Below the pieces are notes generated by a model. The model saw nothing but the letters and a program-made list of their open reading frames with translations. It did no database searches and was not told the DNA's origin. Of a DNA stretch of 45,327 bases, positions 24,803 to 31,991 are shown in pieces (position 1 is the stretch's first letter; each line of letters opens with the position of its first letter). A program made the position numbers and the translations under genes. The stretch spans positions 1 through 45,327 of the forward strand of contig CAZAUT010000008.1 in the NCBI GenBank assembly GCA_964488535.1. The letters run 5' to 3'. The DNA comes from GWB1-38-13 sp964488535 (GTDB lineage: Bacteria; Patescibacteriota; Microgenomatia; UBA8517).

Positions 24803-26095
24803 ATGACTAACAAACGCAAATCAAAAAGGGAAATAAACGGACAGCGCATCGATTTACTTCCGGAAATAGCATCGGTCAATAATTGCCGTATTTGCGGATC
24901 TTCTCCGCTCAAAACGTTTCTCTCTCTGGGACCGCTTCCCACACCAAACGGATATTTATCCAAAGACGACTTAGCAAAAAAAGAACCCAAATACCCTCTT
25001 GATATCGGAAGGTGTTCTAAATGCGGGCTTGTACAACTAACCTCAATTGTCCGTCCGGACATAATGTTCACCAATTATAAATATATTCCCTCAGCATCAA
25101 AAACAATGATTACGCATTTTGATGAAATGTCCCACGAAATTATTGAGGAGTACTGTCTGAAAAAAGGGTCTTTGGCTATTGATATCGGAAGCAATGACGG
25201 AACTTTACTAAAATCCTTTAAATCAAGAGGAATGAAAGTGTTGGGTATCGATCCTGCAGAGAATCTGGCAAGCATTGCTACCAGAGAAGGAATAACAACC
25301 CTGCCAGAATTTTTCAGCTCATCTTTGGCAAAAAATATAGTTAAGAAATACGGAAAAGCGGATGTTATTACCGGAACGAACGTTGTTGCCCACATTTCCG
25401 ATCTTGTTGACCTTTTCAAAGGAATAGAAATTCTTCTCTCTAAGGGTGGTGTATTTGTTGCCGAATTTCCTTATTTAGTTGATCTTCTTGACAATACTGA
25501 ATTTGATACCATCTATCAGGAACATCTGTCTTATTTTTCTATAAAACCTCTTATTCATTTGATGAAAATATCCGGACTTTGGATTTCCGATGTTCAAAAA
25601 CAGAATGTTCATGGTGGTTCGATCAGAGTATTTGTTAGGAAAGGAAATAGGAAGAATATTTCGGATTCGGTCGCCGGATTTTTAGCACTTGAAAAGTCTA
25701 AAAATATTTATACTGATAAAACTTATAAGGAATTTGTTAAGAGGGTCGAAGAAAAGAAAAGCCAGCTTGTAAATTTACTGAAAATACTCAAAAAATCGAG
25801 GTATAAAATCGTCGGATGCGGGGCGTCAGCCAGAGGAAATATTTTACTTAATTATTTTGGCATTAATAACCAAATTCTTGACTATATCGTTGATTCGACT
25901 CCGTATAAGCAAGGACTTTATACTCCGGGGCACCATATCCCGATAATTTCAGAATCGAACATATTGAAGGATCAACCCGATTATGTACTGCTTCTGGCTT
26001 GGAACTTCAAGGACGAAATACTGAAAAAACAATCTGAATATCGAAAAAGGGGTGGAAAATTTATCCTTATTGTTCCCGATGTAGAAATTGTATAA
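24803..26095 (+). CDS. Sugar C-methyltransferase, TylCIII/NovU/KijD1-like
   Basis: A 430-residue three-part enzyme. The N-terminal zinc domain has cysteines at 28, 31, 71 and 74 (CRICG and CSKC). The SAM domain has motif I AIDIGSNDGTLL (about 125-136) and GIDPAENLA. The segment YQEHLSYFS carries E240 and H241, which match the catalytic-region Glu-His of KijD1. The C-terminal Methyltransf_14 domain has GCGASARGNILLNYFG and DSTPYKQGLYTPG. These enzymes add a methyl group to C3 of a dTDP-3- or 4-keto-6-deoxysugar, giving a branched sugar. An RmlD-like reductase and RmlC follow within 15 bp each, forming a compact deoxysugar operon. A paralogue lies convergently at 27612. The exact position methylated cannot be told. 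Confidence 0.88.
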   Translation: MTNKRKSKREINGQRIDLLPEIASVNNCRICGSSPLKTFLSLGPLPTPNGYLSKDDLAKKEPKYPLDIGRCSKCGLVQLTSIVRPDIMFTNYKYIPSASKTMITHFDEMSHEIIEEYCLKKGSLAIDIGSNDGTLLKSFKSRGMKVLGIDPAENLASIATREGITTLPEFFSSSLAKNIVKKYGKADVITGTNVVAHISDLVDLFKGIEILLSKGGVFVAEFPYLVDLLDNTEFDTIYQEHLSYFSIKPLIHLMKISGLWISDVQKQNVHGGSIRVFVRKGNRKNISDSVAGFLALEKSKNIYTDKTYKEFVKRVEEKKSQLVNLLKILKKSRYKIVGCGASARGNILLNYFGINNQILDYIVDSTPYKQGLYTPGHHIPIISESNILKDQPDYVLLLAWNFKDEILKKQSEYRKRGGKFILIVPDVEIV

Positions 26096-26103
26096 ATACG
26101 GGA

Positions 26104-27015
26104 ATGAAAATGAATTCAATACCATTTCCAAGAACTCTAATAATTGGATCTTCAGGTTTTATAGGGCAAGGTTTGGTTAAACGTTGGGAAAGTAATTTTA
26201 ATAAAAAACTTATTCTCACTCCATCTGAAACAGAATTAAATATTTTGAATTTAATATCCATTCAAGATTATATCTCGGAAAACAAACCTGATGTGATTAT
26301 AAATCTTGCGGCTATGACCAACCTTGAGGAAGCGGAAAAAGAGAGGGGGGATAAAAAAGGGCTTGCTTGGAAACTAAATACAGAAGCTCCTAAAAATCTC
26401 GCCAAGATCTGTAAGAAATTACACATATTTTTAATTCAAATGTCTACTGATGCTGTATTCCCAGGGACTTTCGATACTCCAGGTCCATATCGCGAGACGG
26501 TCATACCTCCAAAAAATCTGAAACCACTAAGTTGGTATGCATACACAAAACTTGCTAGTGAAAAAGCGGTTTCAGAAAATCATAAACAGTCAGCCATCGT
26601 AAGAATATCCTATCCTTTTGGAAATTATGAATCGGAGAGGGATTTTGTAAGACGTACAATTAAGTATATTCAGAATGGCTACCCTTTATTCTCCGACCAA
26701 ATATTCACCCCGACTTTCACAGATGATATTAACTCTGCATTAGAAGTCATAGTTAAAAACAGGCCATCGGGAATTTTTCATGTAGTTTGTAAGGGCTTAA
26801 CCACACCCTACCTGTTCGGATTAATAATTGCAGAAAGATTAAACTTGGGTGAAGTCAAAGAAGGCATTGTGGTAGAATACCTGAAAAAACCGGGTATGGT
26901 TCCACGACCCGTAATTGGAGGGTTAACTGCAACACAAACAGAATGTAAATTAGAAATTAAACCAACAAACTGGGAAACTGCACTTAAAAAAGTCCTGCAG
27001 AATTATAAACCCTAA
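26104..27015 (+). CDS. RmlD-like dTDP-4-keto-6-deoxysugar reductase (SDR)
   Basis: A 303-residue extended SDR. The NAD(P) loop is GSSGFIG (15-21), followed by ELNILN and IINLAAMTNLEEAE, which matches the INAAAYTxVDxAE region of RmlD. The catalytic YxxxK is YAYTKLASE, and IVRISYPFG follows. It would reduce the 4-keto group of a dTDP-deoxysugar with NAD(P)H. It starts 8 bp after the C-methyltransferase stop and ends 14 bp before rmlC. With C-methyltransferase and epimerase as neighbours, the substrate may be a C-methylated 4-keto sugar rather than ordinary dTDP-4-keto-L-rhamnose. I therefore do not give it the name rmlD. A second ATG two codons in is possible. Confidence 0.82.
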   Translation: MKMNSIPFPRTLIIGSSGFIGQGLVKRWESNFNKKLILTPSETELNILNLISIQDYISENKPDVIINLAAMTNLEEAEKERGDKKGLAWKLNTEAPKNLAKICKKLHIFLIQMSTDAVFPGTFDTPGPYRETVIPPKNLKPLSWYAYTKLASEKAVSENHKQSAIVRISYPFGNYESERDFVRRTIKYIQNGYPLFSDQIFTPTFTDDINSALEVIVKNRPSGIFHVVCKGLTTPYLFGLIIAERLNLGEVKEGIVVEYLKKPGMVPRPVIGGLTATQTECKLEIKPTNWETALKKVLQNYKP

Positions 27016-27029
27016 CTTTATTTTGATCT

Positions 27030-27596
27030 ATGAAATTGAATGTGACAAAAACCAAAATAAAGGATTTGCTTGTTATCGAACCTTTATGTTTTGAAGACAA
27101 TAGAGGGTTTTTTATGGAAACGTGGAATAAACTGGACTTTTCAAAAAGTGGCATAAAAACAAACTTCGTCCAAGAAAGTCACTCTTTGTCAAAACCTAAC
27201 GCAATTCGCGGACTGCATTTCCAATATGGGACTGCTTCACAAGCAAAATTAGTTAGATGTATATCCGGTAGAGTTTTTGATGTTGCGGTTGATTTAAGAG
27301 TCGGTTCAAAAACTTTTGGAAAATGGTTTGGCATTGAACTAAGCGCAAAAAATAAAAGACAATTGTATATTCCTATTGGTTTTGCACACGGATATGCGGT
27401 ACTGGATGATTGTGCTGAAATGCTTTACAAACTATCTTCTTATTATTCTCCAAACTTTGAAGGATCAATTCGTTGGAACGATCCCGAGATTGGTATATTG
27501 TGGCCTATTAAAATACCTATAATTTCCGAAAAAGACAAAAAGGCGCAAACATTAAAGGAATATCTAAGAGATTCCAAATTTGGGGGCAAAAAATGA
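27030..27596 (+). CDS. rmlC: dTDP-4-dehydrorhamnose 3,5-epimerase (RmlC)
   Basis: A 188-residue cupin of normal RmlC length. The family residues are in place: FEDNRGFFMETW near the start, IRGLHFQ with the catalytic base H63, QAKLVRC with K73, FDVAVDLRVGS, PIGFAHGYAVL and MLYKLSSYY with Y133. RmlC epimerises C3 and C5 of dTDP-4-keto-6-deoxy-D-glucose to the L-sugar. It is the last gene of the plus-strand deoxysugar operon and converges with a second C-methyltransferase 15 bp away. RmlA and RmlB are not in the window and must be encoded elsewhere. The fully conserved catalytic set suggests an active 3,5-epimerase rather than a 3-epimerase variant, but this is inference. Confidence 0.92.
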   Translation: MKLNVTKTKIKDLLVIEPLCFEDNRGFFMETWNKLDFSKSGIKTNFVQESHSLSKPNAIRGLHFQYGTASQAKLVRCISGRVFDVAVDLRVGSKTFGKWFGIELSAKNKRQLYIPIGFAHGYAVLDDCAEMLYKLSSYYSPNFEGSIRWNDPEIGILWPIKIPIISEKDKKAQTLKEYLRDSKFGGKK

Positions 27597-27611
27597 CTTA
27601 AAATTATCGAG

Positions 27612-28883
27612 CTAGAATATTTTTGGGTTGGGGATGGGGATAATAAATTTTCCACCCTTTTTCTTAAACCACTTCTCTTTTTCCATTATGTTTACTGCAT
27701 AATTCCATGCAAATATCACAATTATATCGGGTGGGTTATTTTTTAGAGTTTCAGGAGAAACAATTGGAATATGCGTGCCTGGTGTAAATTTTCCTTGCTT
27801 TGAAGGAGCACTGTCGGTAATATAGTCAATCAATTCAGTACCGATTCCGCAATATTGAAGGAGTGTTGTACATTTCGCCGATGCCCCATAACCAACGATT
27901 GTTTTGCCTTCTTTTTTCATATCTTTCAACATTTTTGTCAGTTTCTTCTTTACAATCGGCGGTCGTTTGGCAAATTTTCTGTATGTTGAAAGCTTGTCTA
28001 AACCCAATTCCTTTTCATTCTTTAATAGTGCTGAAACCGATTTACCCCGTGGAAAACAGGATGGCGAGTGTGACGCAAACACCATTATTCCCCCTCCGTG
28101 CGTATCTGTGTGAATTACGTCAAAAACATCCATACCGTGCATTCTAAGAAGATATGACAATGGGTATACCGAATGGTAACAGATGTGTTCATGATATGTA
28201 TTATCAAACTCATTATGCTTTATTAAATCCGCAAAATACTGAACTTCAAATACAAATACGCCATCTATATCCAAAAGCTCTTTAACTCCCTGGAATATTT
28301 CATGTAGGATATCTGTGTGTGCCAAGGTGTTATTTGAGGTGATTATTCCCGCCTTGCCGAATTTTTTTATAATCTTGGGTACTAATTTACTGTTAAAAAA
28401 AGCTGGTATAGTTGGAATTTCGTTTTTATTTGCCACACAGGCAATATTCCTGGCCGGATCAATTCCTAAAATTTTTGCGCCAAATTCCTTAAAAGGTTTA
28501 AGCAGTACTCCATCATTGCTCCCAATATCTACAACAAGCTTTTTACATTGTTTGGGAAATCGTTTGAATACAATGTTCGCATATTCTTCAAAATGCTTTA
28601 CAAGCATCGGAGATGTCGAAGAAAAATATGCATAATCCCTGTAGATCAAACTTCTGTCGACTATGTGTAACAATTGAGCCAAGTGACATTTGTGGCAAAA
28701 ATATACTTCAAGTGGTGCCTTAAATTCTTCCATTTTCAAATCGCTTTTCTCCAGATATGAATTTGCAGGCGCAGCTTTCCCAAGCGATAAGTATTTTGTG
28801 AGTTTTTTCCCTCCACAAATTAAACAACTGTTATTTTTGTAATAAGGATTGATATGTTTATGCGATTTTGTACTTTTTGACAT
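27612..28883 (-). CDS. Sugar C-methyltransferase, TylCIII/NovU/KijD1-like (second copy)
   Basis: A 423-residue paralogue of the gene at 24803. Zinc cysteines are at 20, 23, 63 and 66 (CLICG, CHKC). Motif I is VDIGSNDGVLL (about 118-128). YHEHICYHS carries the Glu-His pair, THGGGIMVF follows, and the C-terminal domain has GYGASAKCTTLLQYCG and DSAPSKQGKFTPG. In GYGASAKC the usual glycine (KGN) is Cys-Thr, a small departure. The role is C-methylation of a nucleotide-linked keto-deoxysugar. Its start overlaps by 26 bp the end of an epimerase/dehydratase gene, which may make its substrate. Two divergent copies so close together suggest two different branched sugars, or two sites on one sugar. Confidence 0.87.
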   Translation of the reverse strand: MSKSTKSHKHINPYYKNNSCLICGGKKLTKYLSLGKAAPANSYLEKSDLKMEEFKAPLEVYFCHKCHLAQLLHIVDRSLIYRDYAYFSSTSPMLVKHFEEYANIVFKRFPKQCKKLVVDIGSNDGVLLKPFKEFGAKILGIDPARNIACVANKNEIPTIPAFFNSKLVPKIIKKFGKAGIITSNNTLAHTDILHEIFQGVKELLDIDGVFVFEVQYFADLIKHNEFDNTYHEHICYHSVYPLSYLLRMHGMDVFDVIHTDTHGGGIMVFASHSPSCFPRGKSVSALLKNEKELGLDKLSTYRKFAKRPPIVKKKLTKMLKDMKKEGKTIVGYGASAKCTTLLQYCGIGTELIDYITDSAPSKQGKFTPGTHIPIVSPETLKNNPPDIIVIFAWNYAVNIMEKEKWFKKKGGKFIIPIPNPKIF

Positions 28884-29787
28884 ATTTCAGATAGTCCTCT
28901 ACGCCCGTCTCTAAATTAGCAACCGGTTTCCATCCTAATAATTTTCTTGCTTTGGAATTGTCCATTGTCCCTCTATTCGGTCTGTCGTGAATTTTCCTTA
29001 TCTCGTAATCAAAGGAGTAATGCTTTTTCAATATTTTAACATAATCCAAAAGTTTACGCGCATGTCCACCACTCAAGTGGAACACTTCCTGATTTCTTTC
29101 TTTTTTAAGTAGCATATATATACCCGATGCCAAATCCTTTACATACGTAAAATCCATTTTTATATCACTATTCACCCAAAATTTTTCACCTTTTAATATT
29201 TTATTCAAGATAATATTACTTGCCCTGCCATTCAAATCTCCAAAACCATAAACATTCGTTGTTCTTACAATATTCCAGTTATCAAGTTCAGAGTATACAA
29301 GATACTCTCCAGCAGCTTTCGTAATACCATAGGGGGTTTTAGGAAGAAGCAATCTTGTTTCTTTGAAAATACTCCCACAATCTCCATAAGCCGATATCGA
29401 AGACATAAAGACAAATTTTTTTATATTACAATCTTTTACAGCCCTGACAACCTGATATGTCATTGAAATATCCTTCGATAACTGATTTAAAGAAAATTCA
29501 TAATCTTTAGGTTTTTCCAAAGGAATTCCACCTAAATGGACGACGGCATCGGGTTTTTCGATTTTGAGAATGCTATCTCCTCCTTCCTCAAATTTTTTAC
29601 GGTATATCTTTGCACCATTCAGAAGCTTCTCCTTTTTGAATTTAACAATATTTTTGATACTGTTTACGTCCCATGTCGAAAAATGTATTTGTGGGTCTAT
29701 TATTACCACCTTATGTTTTTTTGATATAAGTAAATGCGCCAACCAAGACCCAACAAAACCACATCCACCGACAATTAATACTTTCAT
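28858..29787 (-). CDS. NAD-dependent epimerase/dehydratase (extended SDR)
   Basis: About 309 residues. The NAD loop is VGGCGFVG, then VIIDPQ, VVHLGGIPLEKP, FVFMSSISAYG, the catalytic YGITKAAGEYL and IVRTTNVYGFGD, and the C-terminal RGTMDNSKARKLLGWKP is typical of nucleotide-sugar epimerase/dehydratases. It may epimerise, dehydrate or reduce a nucleotide sugar; the exact reaction is not decided by sequence alone. I prefer the ATG at 29787 to a TTG three codons earlier. Its 3' end overlaps the C-methyltransferase gene by 26 bp, a strong sign that they work together. A stretch of 92 bp with no recognised feature separates it from the gene upstream. Confidence 0.83.
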   Translation of the reverse strand: MKVLIVGGCGFVGSWLAHLLISKKHKVVIIDPQIHFSTWDVNSIKNIVKFKKEKLLNGAKIYRKKFEEGGDSILKIEKPDAVVHLGGIPLEKPKDYEFSLNQLSKDISMTYQVVRAVKDCNIKKFVFMSSISAYGDCGSIFKETRLLLPKTPYGITKAAGEYLVYSELDNWNIVRTTNVYGFGDLNGRASNIILNKILKGEKFWVNSDIKMDFTYVKDLASGIYMLLKKERNQEVFHLSGGHARKLLDYVKILKKHYSFDYEIRKIHDRPNRGTMDNSKARKLLGWKPVANLETGVEDYLKYVKKYKIA

Positions 29788-29879
29788 AAAAAACAATTAT
29801 ACACCCACAAAAGTCCAAAGTGGAATGCAAATATCCTATTCTTCAATTCATATTTTGAAGCAATTTTATTCTTTTTACG

Positions 29880-30659
29880 TCACTCATTTTTTTCCAGAAT
29901 AACAATAAATTCATTAATATTAGTTGAAAAATACAATATTGATAAGTTTATTCCTAGTTTTCTTTTAATATAAAGTATAAGATTTCTGAAACTTTCAGGT
30001 GTCCATACATGAAAATGAATACTATATCTTTGTTCCATCAATTCTTTTGCCTTGTTAATCTTATCTTCTCCCTTTAGTTTTAATGCATATTCTACATATT
30101 CTTGATAATGGTTCCATCTTGAAATCATTGGACCATTTTTATAGTCCCCCCACAAATGTTGAATTGTAGTTATAGGTCGATTGGAATCAAAAGTGAATAA
30201 CTTATTTGGAACCGCCAAAAATAAAATTCCATTTCTTTTCAATACACGAAAGTGGTTAATTAATGTCACAATTGGGTTTTCGCAATGTTCTATAAAATGA
30301 TTCGCAATTACAAAATCCTGTGATTCATTTGTTATTTTTGCCAATCTTTCACCATCATCAACTATATCTACATTAACAAAACGAAAATCCTTCAATTCGG
30401 GATAATGTTTCCGTAAATCCGCGTTACTTTGTCTATCGAGATATGTTACTTTTGCATGTTTCGACGACACAATTAACGGAGTATGAAGAGCTCCTATTTC
30501 CAAACCATTTCCTTTTATATACTTTCTGGAGAGTTTCCTTCTCTTATTAAAAAATTTAATTACTGTCCATTCGAACGATTTAAATAATCCCGATAGTTTC
30601 AGAAACTTAATTATAAAGTTTCTAATGTAATAAAAAAACACATCTAGATGTTTATTCAT
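29880..30659 (-). CDS. Class I SAM-dependent methyltransferase
   Basis: A 259-residue methyltransferase. Motif I has the variant GNGLEIGALHTPL, then VTYLDRQSNADLRKHYPELKD (split here as VTYLDRQSNAD), DFVIANHFIEHCENP and RNGILFLAVPNKLFTFD. The LEIGxxxxPL form is common in methyltransferases of surface-glycan loci. An amphipathic, basic N-terminus (about residues 1-45) may hold it at the membrane. It overlaps the upstream GT4 by 8 bp, so the two are likely coupled. The gene is AT-rich and free of repeats. The acceptor is unknown. Confidence 0.82.
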   Translation of the reverse strand: MNKHLDVFFYYIRNFIIKFLKLSGLFKSFEWTVIKFFNKRRKLSRKYIKGNGLEIGALHTPLIVSSKHAKVTYLDRQSNADLRKHYPELKDFRFVNVDIVDDGERLAKITNESQDFVIANHFIEHCENPIVTLINHFRVLKRNGILFLAVPNKLFTFDSNRPITTIQHLWGDYKNGPMISRWNHYQEYVEYALKLKGEDKINKAKELMEQRYSIHFHVWTPESFRNLILYIKRKLGINLSILYFSTNINEFIVILEKNE

Positions 30660-31935
30660 ATATTTTTAATGAGTGAAATAACACTTGTGTACGAGCACTC
30701 CATGACCAATCATTCTTGATCAGTTGCGCGGCTTCTTTTCCCAATAGCAACCTTTGTCTTTCATTTGTTATAAGTTTAATTATGGCATTGGAAAAAGCAT
30801 TTATATCCCCAGCTTTTACCTTTATCATTCCTTTTGGATAGTAGGACTTATATGCTTTCAGGTCAAAACCAACACACGGCAAGCCAAACGCCATTGCTTC
30901 GGCAGATGCCATTCCTCCCGAATCATAAAATGCAGGATGAACAACAATCTTGCTTTGCGCAAATATTTTATACTTTTCCTCCCCATCAAATAAGTACCCA
31001 AAAAGTTTAACATTCCTCTCTATATCGTGATACTTGATACGTGATACTACGTCACTTTTTAAAGGACCGTCGCCGATCATTGCCAGTTTTGCGTTGGGAA
31101 TTACGTCAACTACTTTCTTCCATATATCAATCAGTTCCACAACCCCCTTCTGCGGATGAAAACGGCCTTGAAAGACGGCATCATAATTTTCCTTGCCCTT
31201 CCGAAGCCCTGCGCGAAGGAGGGTGTTTTTCAATTTCCAATTTTCTATTTGGTCCAAGCGAACCGCACCGAGCAACACGATCACCTTTTTCTTCCCATTC
31301 ATCTTCGGAAAGCGTTTGCGTTCATCTTCATTATTCACAATCACATAATCCGCGTATTTTTTGATTAACGGTTTTATCGGTAACTGCGACAGCCAATATG
31401 CGAGTGCAGAAAAATTGTAAGTGTGCTCACGAGATTGAATAGTATCCTCCGGTTGATTCTTGATACCTGATACATGATACTTTGTCGATTCTTCGACAAA
31501 TCCCCTTACGGGGTTCGGTGCCGTTTGGTACCACGTTGCCACCCACTTCACCTTCGGATAACGGATCTTCAAAATAACTGCCGGAAATACATCCATCCAG
31601 AAATCACTCGAAGAATAAAGCAATGTATTATGTATTTTGTATAAAGTATTATGGGGAGACCAAGTTAAACCCAAACGAACACCAAGAAATATTTTATATA
31701 AGTATTTCAGAAGGAAATTTGAGGGAAGCCACCCCTTCTCAATTTTGTTAATTGTTAATTTGTTACCGGTTAACTGTTGCCTGGCACACATCTCAACACC
31801 TTCCTTCGTGGTATATATAGTGACGGGAATATTTTTTGACCACTCGCGGGCAAACTCAATAAATATCCTGTCGGAGCCGGAAACACCGTTACCTGTTGCA
31901 GACAACGAAAATTGATGGAAAATTGATTGAACCAT
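30652..31935 (-). CDS. GT4-family glycosyltransferase with five repeat-derived inserts
   Basis: A 427-residue GT-B enzyme. The N-terminus VQSIFHQFSLSATGNGVSG is followed by a donor domain with AVFQGRFHPQKGVVELID, LAMIGDGPL and the acidic motif in FYDSGGMASAEAMAFGLPCVGFD (SGGMASAEAM). It is about 50-60 residues longer than usual because short stretches are encoded by dispersed repeats: about 53-66 (QLTGNKLTINKI), 92-104 (NTLYKIHNTLLY), 152-165 (FVEESTKYHVSGIKN), 230-248 (ENWKLKNTLLRAGLRKG) and 294-302 (RIKYHDI). All are in frame and in likely surface loops. It is divergent from the GT-C gene at 31992 and overlaps the methyltransferase downstream. The enzyme class is clear but its sugar is not. 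Confidence 0.85.
   Translation of the reverse strand: MVQSIFHQFSLSATGNGVSGSDRIFIEFAREWSKNIPVTIYTTKEGVEMCARQQLTGNKLTINKIEKGWLPSNFLLKYLYKIFLGVRLGLTWSPHNTLYKIHNTLLYSSSDFWMDVFPAVILKIRYPKVKWVATWYQTAPNPVRGFVEESTKYHVSGIKNQPEDTIQSREHTYNFSALAYWLSQLPIKPLIKKYADYVIVNNEDERKRFPKMNGKKKVIVLLGAVRLDQIENWKLKNTLLRAGLRKGKENYDAVFQGRFHPQKGVVELIDIWKKVVDVIPNAKLAMIGDGPLKSDVVSRIKYHDIERNVKLFGYLFDGEEKYKIFAQSKIVVHPAFYDSGGMASAEAMAFGLPCVGFDLKAYKSYYPKGMIKVKAGDINAFSNAIIKLITNERQRLLLGKEAAQLIKNDWSWSARTQVLFHSLKIYE
31029..31050 (-). repeat. GATACTT units inside a GT4 gene
   Basis: GATACTTGATACGTGATAC, encoding RIKYHDI in the stop-free orientation. Confidence 0.6.
31193..31250 (-). repeat. GAAGCCCTGCGCGAAGG element and TTTCCAATT units inside a GT4 gene
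   Basis: CCTTC...GAAGG bound a GCCCTGCGC core, followed by TTTCAATTTCCAATTTTC units. Encodes ENWKLKNTLLRAGLRKG. Confidence 0.45.
31461..31500 (-). repeat. GATACCT units with an 8 bp hairpin inside a GT4 gene
   Basis: TGATACCTGATACATGATAC is followed at once by TTTGTCGA TTCT TCGACAAA (31481-31500), a perfect 8 bp stem. The same order, units then hairpin, is seen at 6861-6921. Confidence 0.7.
31622..31660 (-). repeat. GTATTATGTATTTTG units inside a GT4 gene
   Basis: Degenerate TATTATG/TATTTTG/TATAAAG units encoding NTLYKIHNTLLY. Confidence 0.45.
31739..31778 (-). repeat. TTGTTAA units inside a GT4 gene
   Basis: TTTTGTTAATTGTTAATTTG and GTTACCGGTTAAC; encodes QLTGNKLTINKI. GTTACCGGTTAAC is itself nearly palindromic. 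Confidence 0.45.
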
Positions 31936-31964
31936 AATCAGTATTTATTATATCTCACATAATT

Positions 31965-31970
31965 TATAAT
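31965..31970 (+). promoter_or_regulatory. Possible -10 box in a divergent intergenic region
   Basis: TATAAT lies 21 bases upstream of the ATG at 31992. On the other strand TATAAT reads at 31952-31947, 11 bases upstream of the GT4 ATG at 31935. The whole 56 bp gap is over 80% AT, and neither box has a good -35 partner, so these are weak candidates for back-to-back promoters. Confidence 0.28.
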
Positions 31971-31991
31971 TAATTATATAATTGCATAACG

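Noticed and set aside
31041..31364. Plus-strand open frame of about 107 codons opposite a GT4 gene
   Set aside because: Antisense to conserved GT4 motifs; its open state comes partly from repeat units.
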